From positions 1 to 58,211 of the forward strand of contig JAPPBY010000026.1 of the NCBI GenBank assembly GCA_026702615.1: 58,211 nt of DNA. The letters run 5' to 3'. How positions within the stretch are numbered: the stretch's first letter is position 1; each line of letters starts with the position of its first letter. The notes under the pieces were generated by a model. The model saw nothing but the letters and a program-made list of their open reading frames with translations, was not told the DNA's origin and did not search any database. Position numbers and translations under genes: made by a program. This document shows, piece by piece, positions 27,824 through 35,563 of this stretch. This DNA is from Chloroflexota bacterium. Its GTDB lineage: Bacteria > Chloroflexota > Dehalococcoidia > Tepidiformales > Tepidiformaceae.

Positions 27824-28642
27824 TCAGGAGTTGCTGACGCCGGTCACGCGGAACTGGATGACGCCGGCCGGCACCGAGACGCTTACCTCGTCGCCAGGGC
27901 GGCGGCCAAGCAGCTCCTTCCCGACGGGGGACTCGACCGAGATCTTGCGGTCGGCGGCGTTGGCCTCGCGGGCGCTTACGAGCTTGTACTCGGTGTCGCG
28001 CTCGTTATCGAGGCGGGTGACCTGGACGGTCGAGCCGATGGTGGAGCGATCGTCTGCGGAGTTGCCCTCACCGACGGCCACCGCACGGCGAAGGGTCGCG
28101 TTGATCTCGCGGCGGCGGGTCTCGTTGAAGGCGAGCGCTTCGCGGGCGGCCTCGAGGGGCGCGTTTTCGCGGAAGTCCTTGTCCTCGCGGGCGAGGGAGA
28201 TGGCCTTCACGAGGTCAGGCACTTCATCCTCGAGCTTGTCGAGCTCCTGCTGCAGATTGGTGATGCCCTCGGCGGTCATTTCGATGGGCGCTTCGTTCAC
28301 GGCGTGGGCAACGGTGGCGCGGCCAGCAGAGCGTCGCAGGCGGATGTGCACGCCGTAGTTCTTCTCGACGTAGCTGCGCTTCTTCAGGTACTGGAACCAG
28401 GCCTTGAGGGCGGCCACCCGCTGGGGCGCGGCAGGGTCCGACAACTGGATCTGCGACTCGGCGTAGGACTCGACGCGGGCGCCCGTAAGGGCGGCGACGG
28501 CGGTCTCATGGCCCGCGTGTTCGACGTAGCGGCGGACGAACGGAGAAGCGTTGTTGTGGGCTTCCGGCGCCAGCGTTCCGAGGTATTCCTCAAGCGCCTC
28601 GCCGAGCGTAATCGAGGCACTGGCCCCCGGCTGATCACTCAT
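27824..28642 (-). CDS. GreA-type transcription elongation factor with fused N-terminal helical domain
   Basis: The 272-residue protein combines two parts. Residues about 118-272 are GreA: a coiled coil with REDKDFREN (acidic tip Asp and Glu of the usual DxxE) and a C-terminal FKBP-like domain with SPVGKELLGRRPGDEVSV. GreA rescues backtracked RNA polymerase. Residues 10-100 resemble the core-binding domain of tyrosine recombinases, ending RVAALKAWFQYLKKRSYVEKN. No recombinase catalytic domain is present. The start is ATG 28642, 6 nt after TACGAT. Confidence 0.85.
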   Translation of the reverse strand: MSDQPGASASITLGEALEEYLGTLAPEAHNNASPFVRRYVEHAGHETAVAALTGARVESYAESQIQLSDPAAPQRVAALKAWFQYLKKRSYVEKNYGVHIRLRRSAGRATVAHAVNEAPIEMTAEGITNLQQELDKLEDEVPDLVKAISLAREDKDFRENAPLEAAREALAFNETRRREINATLRRAVAVGEGNSADDRSTIGSTVQVTRLDNERDTEYKLVSAREANAADRKISVESPVGKELLGRRPGDEVSVSVPAGVIQFRVTGVSNS

Positions 28643-28648
28643 GGGAGG

Positions 28649-28654
28649 ATCGTA
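28649..28654 (-). promoter_or_regulatory. -10 element for the leaderless GreA fusion gene
   Basis: TACGAT on the minus strand, then 6 nt, then ATG 28642. Confidence 0.55.
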
Positions 28655-28709
28655 CCATGCACTTGCGCAACGAACCGGCGCATTCCCTCCCAAATCCAGG
28701 CATTTCGCG

Positions 28710-29414
28710 ATGCTAGCGTGGGAATCCCTACCCGAACTCTTCCCGAGGCTGGCCGAGCCGGAGCGCTGGCTGCCGTTGCTGCGCCGCCACGCCCGGTTGC
28801 TGGCGGAGTCACCCGTCCAAACGACAACCGTGAAAGGCGAGATGGTCGTCGCGCGGCACTACGCGGAATCGCTCGAGGCGTACCGGCTGTCGGGGGCGCC
28901 CGAGGCGGGGGCGGTCGTGGATGTCGGGAGCGGGGGCGGCTTTCCCGGGCTCGTGATCGCGGCGGTCGCACCGGAGGTGGAGGTCCACCTGGTGGAGGCG
29001 CGGCGGAAGCGGGCGGGGTTGCTCACGGAGATGGCGGAGGCGCTGGGGCTGGCTCGTGTGACGGCGCACGGGGAGCGGGCGGAGGAAGCGGGGCGAGGGG
29101 CGCTGCGGGAACGGGCGGATCTCGTGATCGCGCGCGCGGTCGCTCCCCTGCCGGTGCTGCTGGAGTACACCGCGCCCCTGGCAGCGACGGGCGGGACGAT
29201 CGCCGCGGTGAAGGGATCGAGGGGGGAGGCGGAGCTCGCGGAAGCAGGGGGCGCCCTGGCGACGCTGAATTGCGAGCACACGGCCACCGAGCAGATGCGA
29301 GGCGAAATCGCGGGCCAGATGCGCGTACTGCTGTTCCGGAAGCTGGGGGCGACACCGTCGCGTTATCCGAGAAGGCCCGGCATGCCCGAGAAACGCCCGC
29401 TCGCGGCATCCTGA
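28710..29414 (+). CDS. rsmG: 16S rRNA (guanine-N7)-methyltransferase RsmG
   Basis: Methylates G527 of 16S rRNA. The 234-residue enzyme has the SAM-binding segment DVGSGGGFPGLVIA near residues 70-83, VEARRKRAGLL and the later ARAVAPLPVLLEY motif, all typical for RsmG. The N-terminal helix is short. ATG 28710 has a weak AGG upstream; it reads divergently from the GreA fusion with a 67-base gap. Confidence 0.9.
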   Translation: MLAWESLPELFPRLAEPERWLPLLRRHARLLAESPVQTTTVKGEMVVARHYAESLEAYRLSGAPEAGAVVDVGSGGGFPGLVIAAVAPEVEVHLVEARRKRAGLLTEMAEALGLARVTAHGERAEEAGRGALRERADLVIARAVAPLPVLLEYTAPLAATGGTIAAVKGSRGEAELAEAGGALATLNCEHTATEQMRGEIAGQMRVLLFRKLGATPSRYPRRPGMPEKRPLAAS

Positions 29415-29585
29415 GCAGTAGAGGCCTGTGCTAGAGTGCGAAGCTGTCCCGTGGGAACATTTCCCCGGATCGATCGTTCGCGTTCGCTTCAGCGAGGGGC
29501 TTCGCGGACGAAGGGGTAGACGCGCCTGAGGTTCCTGCACTTTCTCTCCAGCGCCCTGCAGCGGGCAATAGGCCGGGTCACCGGC

Positions 29586-30185
29586 ATGGATACGCGACCC
29601 GGAAAGGTCGTGCTGGAGCGGCTCGTGCGGATGGTGTTCCTCGACACGGGGGTCTTCGAGGAAGTACGGGACGACGAGCGGGAGCTCGGTTCGGCGCTGA
29701 TCGTGACGGGCGGCGCCTGCCTGCTCGCGGGCCTTGGCGCCTGGCTCCACTGGGAAGGCGCGACGCACACGCCCCCCAATGCGTTTGTTAACTCGTTCCT
29801 GCTGGGGTCGCTATTCCTGGCGGCGATGTACGGGGCGGCGGCGCTGCTCATCTACGTGATGATGGTGCAGTTCTTCCGCGTGCAGGTGGACCTGCTGGCG
29901 ATCGTGCGAACGATGGGCTACGCAGCGGCGCCGTTGGCGCTCTCGCTGGGCATGTTCCTGCCGGTGCTCTACCCGGTGTTCGCGCTGATGCCGCTCGCCC
30001 TCCTGCTGGTGGCGATGATTTACGCGGTGCAGGCGGCGACGGGGGCGGAACCGTTGCAAGTGGTGGTGTCGTGCCTGATTGGGTTCGGGTTCATGGTGCT
30101 GGTCCTGGGGGTGGTGGCCATCTCGTCGTCGGGGCCCGATGCGCCGATCGGGGCCGGCCAGTTCGGGCTCTACCACGAGTTCTGA
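29586..30185 (+). CDS. Yip1-like multi-pass membrane protein
   Basis: The 199-residue product has five hydrophobic segments (about 38-57, 68-90, 105-123, 124-142 and 157-177) and the layout of the Yip1 domain family; role unknown. The frame is open upstream to about 29520 and encodes a plausible LRFLHFLSSALQR, with a CTG at 29526 located 9 nt after AAGGGG. That would be a second CTG start in this window, but ATG 29586 is the simpler choice. The 170-base gap before it contains TGCTAGAGT near 29430, a possible promoter. Confidence 0.65.
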   Translation: MDTRPGKVVLERLVRMVFLDTGVFEEVRDDERELGSALIVTGGACLLAGLGAWLHWEGATHTPPNAFVNSFLLGSLFLAAMYGAAALLIYVMMVQFFRVQVDLLAIVRTMGYAAAPLALSLGMFLPVLYPVFALMPLALLLVAMIYAVQAATGAEPLQVVVSCLIGFGFMVLVLGVVAISSSGPDAPIGAGQFGLYHEF

Positions 30186-30221
30186 CGCACCCGCTCCAGC
30201 GAACGGGAGGCGGGGCTCTGC

Positions 30222-30227
30222 TAGGCT
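30222..30227 (+). promoter_or_regulatory. -10 element for a leaderless cysteine desulfurase gene
   Basis: TAGGCT, 7 nt, ATG 30235. No ribosome site. Confidence 0.55.
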
Positions 30228-30234
30228 GAGCCGG

Positions 30235-31410
30235 ATGGTCTACCTCGACCACGCCGCTACAACGCCCCTGCGCCAGGAGGCGCGGGAGGCGATGCTGCCG
30301 TTCCTCGGCGAGCGGTATGGGAACCCGAGCGGCCACTACGAGGCGGGACGGATCGCGCAGCAGGCGGTGGATGACGCGCGGGACTCCGTCGCGAGCTGCC
30401 TGAACGCGAGAAACTCGGAAGTGCTCTTCACGAGCGGGGGCACGGAGGCAATCAATACGGCGATGGTCGGCATCGCCTATGCGATGCGCCGGGCGGGCGC
30501 CGGCTCACACGTTGTCACGACCGCGATCGAGCACCACGCAGGATTGCACGCGGCCCAGTTCCTCGAGGAGATCGGTTTCGAGGTGACGACGCTCGGGTGC
30601 GACGGGTTCGGGCACGTCAGCCCGGAGGAATTCGAGCGAGCGCTTCGCCCCGACACGGTGCTGGCGAGCGTGATGCTGGCGAACAACGAGGTCGGGACCA
30701 TCGAGCCGATCGCGGAGCTGGCGGGGATCCTGCGGGAGTACGCGGTACGTCAGCGCCACCGGGTGATGCTGCACACCGACGCCGTGCAGGCGGCTGGCTG
30801 GACACCCCTGGACATGCAGACGCTGGGGGTCGACGCGCTGAGCCTGTCGTCGCACAAGTTCGGGGGGCCGAAGGGAAGCGGGGTGCTGTTCCTGCGGCGG
30901 GCCACACCGTTCCATGCGCTTCTGCTGGGCGGCGGCCAGGAGATGCAGAAGCGCGCCGGCACGGAGAACGTGGCCGGCATCGTGGGGACGGCGAAGGCGC
31001 TGGAGCTCGCGAGCACAAGCGTCACCGAGCGGTCGACGCGCGTGCGGGCGCTGCGGGAACGGTTGCGCGAGGGCGTTCTGGCCGCGGTCCCGGACGCGGA
31101 GACGAACGGCTGCCAGGAGAACTGCCTGCCGAACAACCTGAACATCTCCTTCGACGGTATCGAGGGGGACGACCTGGTGGCACGCCTGGACGCCAGGGGA
31201 ATCGCAGCCAGCACCGGCAGCGCCTGCTCGAACGCCATGTGGGAACCATCGCACGTGCTGCTGGCGATGGGCGTACCCATCCGGCGGGCGGCGGGAAGCG
31301 TGCGTTTCAGCCTGGGAGAGGGCACCACGCAGTCGGACATCGACGCCGTCCTGGAGGCGCTTCCGGGGGAGGTGGAACGGGCGCGGCTGTCGGCGGTGGC
31401 TGCGCGCTAG
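30235..31410 (+). CDS. Cysteine desulfurase (NifS/IscS family)
   Basis: PLP enzyme that takes sulfur from cysteine for Fe-S clusters and tRNA thiolation. The 391-residue product starts MVYLDHAATTPLR and has the PLP Lys in SLSSHKFGGPKGSG, the TSGGTEAINTA phosphate site and the active-site Cys in STGSACSNAMW. The short loop around this Cys suits the IscS/NifS class rather than SufS. No iscU or thiI neighbour is present. The start is 7 nt after TAGGCT. Confidence 0.92.
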   Translation: MVYLDHAATTPLRQEAREAMLPFLGERYGNPSGHYEAGRIAQQAVDDARDSVASCLNARNSEVLFTSGGTEAINTAMVGIAYAMRRAGAGSHVVTTAIEHHAGLHAAQFLEEIGFEVTTLGCDGFGHVSPEEFERALRPDTVLASVMLANNEVGTIEPIAELAGILREYAVRQRHRVMLHTDAVQAAGWTPLDMQTLGVDALSLSSHKFGGPKGSGVLFLRRATPFHALLLGGGQEMQKRAGTENVAGIVGTAKALELASTSVTERSTRVRALRERLREGVLAAVPDAETNGCQENCLPNNLNISFDGIEGDDLVARLDARGIAASTGSACSNAMWEPSHVLLAMGVPIRRAAGSVRFSLGEGTTQSDIDAVLEALPGEVERARLSAVAAR

Positions 31411-31413
31411 CCG

Positions 31414-31767
31414 CTAGGAACGGTCGCCGCGCAGGGCCTGCTCGGCGGCATCAACGGCGGCGGCGGCATCGGCTTCGTACTTGGCGCGTTCGATGGCCAC
31501 ACAGTGACGACAACTGTCCTCCCCACCGACGAGGCGGAAGAGCAGGTGCAGGTTGTGGCGGCCGCAGGGCGGGGGCTCACGCCGGCGCAGGCGACCCCGG
31601 GGGCGGGAGGCTGCTTCCTCGGGATCGACGGGCGAGGAACGGACATCGGTGACCGTGGCATCGACGATGCGGTTGCGCTCGGCCATGCGCATCGCGATCC
31701 AGGTGCGCAGTACCAGTCCTATCAAGCCCACAAGGCCCGGAAGCAGCAGCAGGAGCAGGAGCCTCAC
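31414..31767 (-). CDS. Small membrane protein with C-terminal CRHC motif
   Basis: A 117-residue protein: a single long hydrophobic N-terminal segment (residues 2-22), then a basic stretch with SSPVDPEEAASRPRGRLRRREPPPC, a CRHC pair near residue 88 and an Ala-rich C-terminal helix. The CRHC plus an earlier Cys/His (PCGRH) may bind a metal. Function unknown. GTG 31767 is 6 nt after TACGAT on the minus strand, so it is likely leaderless and has its own promoter though it follows the antiporter gene. Confidence 0.6.
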   Translation of the reverse strand: MRLLLLLLLPGLVGLIGLVLRTWIAMRMAERNRIVDATVTDVRSSPVDPEEAASRPRGRLRRREPPPCGRHNLHLLFRLVGGEDSCRHCVAIERAKYEADAAAAVDAAEQALRGDRS

Positions 31768-31773
31768 GCTTCG

Positions 31774-31779
31774 ATCGTA
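31774..31779 (-). promoter_or_regulatory. -10 element of the small membrane gene
   Basis: TACGAT on the minus strand, 6 nt, GTG 31767. Confidence 0.5.
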
Positions 31780-31799
31780 GCGACTTCCGACAGGCGCGG

Positions 31800-33659
31800 C
31801 TACGAGATGATGGGCTCGGGCTCGGGAACGACAGAAAGGCCACCGCGGGCAATCGCGAGGTCCTGGAGGCTGCCGAAGATGGTGACGATGTCGCCAAGGC
31901 GCAGCTCGGTGCGTCCGTTGGGGATGACGGAGTCGCTCCCGCGGGTGACGAGTACGACGAGGGTCCCGCGCAGCTCCGGGATGGCCTGAATCTCGCGCTG
32001 CGCCGAGGCGGAGGTGACGACGACGCGAGCGACGGTGACATCCTCGGCAACCTGGGCGAGCACGTCCTGGAACATGGGGCCGGCGACCATACGGGCGAGC
32101 TCGGACGCAACGGCCTCGGACTGGCTCACGGGCACGACGCCGAGCTTCTGGAAAGCCTCGATGTTGGCGACGTCGTTGACACGGACGAAGACGGACTCGC
32201 AGTTGAACTTCGAGCGGGCGAGCTGGGCGGCCAGCAGGTTGCGGGCGTCGTCGGGGGTGGCGAGGAGGAGGGCCTTCGCCTCGTTGAGGCGGATCTTCTC
32301 GAGGACGGCCGTGTCGGAGATATCGCCGATGAGGACCTCGAGTCCCTCCTCTCGTGCCTGCATGACCGCGTCCTCGTCGGTTTCGACGACGAGGACGGGC
32401 TCACCCGAGCCCGCGATCAGGGTCGCGACACGCCTCCCGACCTCGCCTGCGCCGGCGACGACGGTGGTCATTGGCTGGACCCGGAGGAGTCGCGCGAGAG
32501 CTCCCGCATAGGCGGATTGTATTCCGATGGTGAGGAGGATGACGACGAAGACCATGGCGACGAGTCGGGACGCGTCGCTCCCTGCCAGGGAGCTGGCCTC
32601 GACGGCGACGACCCCGGCAAGGGAGGCGGCGACCACGCCACGGGGGGCGACCGCGGAAAGGAAGGCCTGCTCACGCCAGTTGAGGCCCGAGCGGATGCTG
32701 GCAAGCACGATGAGGAGCGGGCGTCCGACCAGGGCGAGGATGGCCACGACGATGAGTCCCTCGGGCCAGAGGCCGGTGAGGTCGTCGATGCTGATGCCGG
32801 CGGCGAGGAGCACGTAGACGCTGGCGATGAGCCAGACGGTGACCGATTCCTGCAGGTCGTCGACGCGCTCGCGCTGGGGGAGTCGAAGGTTTCCGATGGC
32901 GATGGCCATCAGAACCATCGCCACGAGTCCGGACTCGTGCGCAAGCGACTCCGCCACGGCGAAGGCGGCGACAGCGGCGCCGATCACGAACAGGGCCATC
33001 TCGCGGCCACCGAGCCGCTTGACGGTGCGCGACAGCAGCCAGACGAGGAACGCGCCTCCCGCGCCCACCGCCAGCCCAATAAGCAGGCGTTCGATCACCC
33101 ACCAGGTCGGTCCGGCGACGTTGAGTGTCTCGGCGAGGACGATCTCGAGGAGGAACAGCGTGAGGAGGGCGCCGAACGGGTCGATGATGACGCCCTCGCT
33201 GGCGAGGATGTCGCGCAGGCGGTCGTCGACGCGGATGGAGCGCAGGAGGGGGGTGAGCACGCTCGGTCCGGTGACGCTCACGAGGGCGCCGAAGAGGAAG
33301 GCCATGCGCCAGTCGAAGTCGAGGAAGACCCATGCGGCGAAGGCGCCGACGGTGGGGGTCACGAGGAGCCCGAGCACGATGATGTTGCGAACGACGGGCG
33401 CAAGGGTGCGGAGGGAGGCGAGCCGCAGCGCCGTGCCGCCCTCGAAGACGATGAGGGCGACGGCGAGGACGACGACGATGCGGATGAGATCCTCGAGCTC
33501 GTGGGACCGGACGATGTTCAGGCCGTCGCGGCCGAGCAGGAGGCCGGCGGCGAGCAGGAAGAGGGGCAGGGGGATGGGGAAGCGGCGGGAGATGATCTGA
33601 CCGAGCGCAGCGGCTCCGGCAATGGCGGCGGCCGCCCTGAGGGCGACATCAATCTCCAC
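31800..33659 (-). CDS. Cation/proton antiporter with RCK (TrkA) domains
   Basis: A 619-residue CPA-type exchanger, probably moving K+ or Na+ against protons. Roughly 12 hydrophobic segments fill residues 5-390, with conserved SVTGPSVLTPLL and SEGVIIDPFGALL. Then an RCK N-domain starts MTTVVAGAGEVGRRVA, with TDEDAV as the nucleotide acidic residue. A TrkA-C-type regulatory domain fills the last 90 residues. GTG 33659 is the likely start, 8 nt after TACACT. It lies in a leftward run behind a PAP2 gene. Confidence 0.85.
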   Translation of the reverse strand: MEIDVALRAAAAIAGAAALGQIISRRFPIPLPLFLLAAGLLLGRDGLNIVRSHELEDLIRIVVVLAVALIVFEGGTALRLASLRTLAPVVRNIIVLGLLVTPTVGAFAAWVFLDFDWRMAFLFGALVSVTGPSVLTPLLRSIRVDDRLRDILASEGVIIDPFGALLTLFLLEIVLAETLNVAGPTWWVIERLLIGLAVGAGGAFLVWLLSRTVKRLGGREMALFVIGAAVAAFAVAESLAHESGLVAMVLMAIAIGNLRLPQRERVDDLQESVTVWLIASVYVLLAAGISIDDLTGLWPEGLIVVAILALVGRPLLIVLASIRSGLNWREQAFLSAVAPRGVVAASLAGVVAVEASSLAGSDASRLVAMVFVVILLTIGIQSAYAGALARLLRVQPMTTVVAGAGEVGRRVATLIAGSGEPVLVVETDEDAVMQAREEGLEVLIGDISDTAVLEKIRLNEAKALLLATPDDARNLLAAQLARSKFNCESVFVRVNDVANIEAFQKLGVVPVSQSEAVASELARMVAGPMFQDVLAQVAEDVTVARVVVTSASAQREIQAIPELRGTLVVLVTRGSDSVIPNGRTELRLGDIVTIFGSLQDLAIARGGLSVVPEPEPIIS

Positions 33660-33685
33660 GAGTGCGGAGTGTACGCGAGGAAGGG

Positions 33686-34339
33686 CTACAGACGGTTGTG
33701 GAAGGCGATCCAGGCGGTGGGGACGATGACGGCGGCCGCCCAGAAGTAGCCGCCCACGACGTCGCTGGTCCAGTGGACACCAAGCCATACGTTGGCGAGC
33801 CCTCCAAGGACCAGGAAGGCCACGACAACCCCCGTGACCGCCGCCCGCACCCTTGCGGTGAGGGGGAAGGAAAAGGCGGCAGTGGCGAGGAAGCCGTAGA
33901 GGTAGCTCGGGCTCATGGTGTGGCCGGAGGGGAAGCTGGGACTGGTGAATCCGGCGCGCAGATCCACAAGGTCGGGGGAGGGGCGGGGCCGGTCGACGAT
34001 CTCCTTCACGCCGAACTGCAGCAGGACCATCACGGCGAGGCCGGCGGCAAGGACGAGAGCGGGGCGGCGGCGGCCCGCGAGCCAGGCAGCCACTGCCAGG
34101 ACGGCGCCGATGGTCACGACGAACTCGGTTCCGCTGAGGAAGCGGAGGATGTCGGCGAAGGGCTGGCCGGGGAAGGGCCAGTCCTGGACCGTGCGGGTGG
34201 CGGGGAGGTCGCCGGGGAGGCGGTCGTTGAGAGTGGCGAAGACGGCAAGAGCCACGGCGGCGGCCAGCACAACGCCCCACAGCGCCGCGACGCCGGGATG
34301 GGCGCGGAACGCCCGCGGGACCGCTCTAGCTGATGGCAC
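33686..34339 (-). CDS. PAP2-family membrane phosphatase
   Basis: A 217-residue six-helix membrane enzyme that hydrolyses lipid phosphates such as phosphatidic acid or undecaprenyl pyrophosphate. All three phosphatase motifs are present: KEIVDRPRPS near residue 111, PSGHTMS near residue 137 and GVHWTSDVVGG near residue 188. GTG 34339 overlaps the previous gene's end by 14 bases, so both are translated from one message. The active site faces outside the cell in this family. Confidence 0.88.
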   Translation of the reverse strand: MPSARAVPRAFRAHPGVAALWGVVLAAAVALAVFATLNDRLPGDLPATRTVQDWPFPGQPFADILRFLSGTEFVVTIGAVLAVAAWLAGRRRPALVLAAGLAVMVLLQFGVKEIVDRPRPSPDLVDLRAGFTSPSFPSGHTMSPSYLYGFLATAAFSFPLTARVRAAVTGVVVAFLVLGGLANVWLGVHWTSDVVGGYFWAAAVIVPTAWIAFHNRL

Positions 34340-34988
34340 TCAGGCTGGCGAACCGCTGGCGGTGGTGCGTATCGACCTGCTCGCGGATGCGAGAGATGAG
34401 GCCGTCGAGCTGCTCGGCGAGCTGGCCGAGGCGGTCGGCTGCGGACTCCAGCTCGAGCAGCCGCTGCTTGCCCTCTTCTTCCACCTGGAGCCAGGGGGCA
34501 ACGGTGTTGACGAAGCGGTGCGGCTCGCGGGGCAGGCTCAGGTCGCGGGCCCACTGGTCGGAGAGGGCGAGGGCAAGGCGGAGGTAGACGGGGAACGTGG
34601 CCCGGGCGGTCTCGAAGGCGGCCTTGAGCTGCAGGTCGGCGGGGTCGTAGGCGTCGTCGAGGAACTCGATCTCACCGAAGGGGTAGGGGCGGGGTTCGAG
34701 CATGCGCACGAGGCGGAAGCGGTCGCGGCCGCGGGTGTCCAGCTGGAAGCGTCCCCCCGGGAGCTCGCGGTGCTCCTCGATGACGGCGGTCGTGCCGACG
34801 TCGTAGGGGACGGCGGAGCCGCCGACCTCGCGCCCGTGCTTGATGAGGATGACGCCGAAAACGCCGCCGCTCTCGAGAAGCTCGCGGGTCATGGTCTTGT
34901 AGCGCTCTTCGAAGATCTGGAGGGGCAGCTCGTGCCCGGGGAAGAGCACCGCGCGCAGCGGGAACAGCGGGATCTCGAGACTCGCCAC
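34326..34988 (-). CDS. Lon-protease substrate-binding-domain protein
   Basis: The 220-residue product is a stand-alone LON N-terminal (substrate-binding) domain: LEIPLFPLRAVLFPGHELPLQIFEERY at the N-terminus, an FGVILIKHG strand and a long coiled helix at the end. No AAA+ or protease part is present. Such proteins are annotated as LON peptidase substrate-binding-domain proteins; the role is unproven. It overlaps the PAP2 start by 14 bases. Confidence 0.85.
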   Translation of the reverse strand: MASLEIPLFPLRAVLFPGHELPLQIFEERYKTMTRELLESGGVFGVILIKHGREVGGSAVPYDVGTTAVIEEHRELPGGRFQLDTRGRDRFRLVRMLEPRPYPFGEIEFLDDAYDPADLQLKAAFETARATFPVYLRLALALSDQWARDLSLPREPHRFVNTVAPWLQVEEEGKQRLLELESAADRLGQLAEQLDGLISRIREQVDTHHRQRFASLSAIS

Positions 34989-35038
34989 GGGGGCAGTGTA
35001 CCGGGCAGGGGCAGGGCTGGGGAGCGCGGCGATGGCGC

Positions 35039-35563
35039 CTAGATCGGGGCCTTGACCTCGATGCGCGACACGACGGTGGCGCCGGCGGGGACGGGCTCGT
35101 CGGTGACGATGTCGTCGAGGTCACGGCTAAGCCCGTCGGAGTCGTCGAGGCCGTAGCCGTGGATGTAGACGTTGGGCACGAGGTAGGCCCACCAGTCGGG
35201 CAGGCGCCACAGCCTCGGGTCGATATCGGCCTTCACGCAGAGGGTGATGCGCATCCCCGGGATGGCTTCGAGCAGCTGGAAGGTCCGGCCCGTGTCGAAG
35301 AGCGTGTCGACGACGAGGTTGAAGTCCCGCAGGAGGTGGTCGGGGATGGTGTCGGGGTCCTTCGGGCGGACGTGGGTGATGCGGCAGGGCCGTCCGTGCT
35401 CCCTTTCGAGCAGGGCGGCGAGGTCGGCCGAGAAGCGACGCGCGGCCATATCGACGCAGACGATGGGGATCTCGCCCGCGGGGAAGCCCTCGGCGACCTG
35501 CTCGGCGAGCGAGGCGACGCCCTCCTGAATCTGCGCGCTTGTCAGGAGAAGCGTCGCTGCCAC
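35039..35563 (-). CDS. Hypoxanthine phosphoribosyltransferase-like protein
   Basis: A 174-residue protein resembling the HPRT family without the full active site. VVDTLFDTGRT at residues 84-94 matches the PRPP loop, although the usual acidic pair is reduced to one Asp. The C-terminal VYIHGYGLDDSDGLSRDLDDI resembles the purine-base region, where HPRT has GYGLD. A PRPP or nucleotide-binding role is likely, catalysis is doubtful. Its GTG shares one base with the stop of the HpaB gene, so it is translationally coupled to it. Confidence 0.65.
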   Translation of the reverse strand: MAATLLLTSAQIQEGVASLAEQVAEGFPAGEIPIVCVDMAARRFSADLAALLEREHGRPCRITHVRPKDPDTIPDHLLRDFNLVVDTLFDTGRTFQLLEAIPGMRITLCVKADIDPRLWRLPDWWAYLVPNVYIHGYGLDDSDGLSRDLDDIVTDEPVPAGATVVSRIEVKAPI

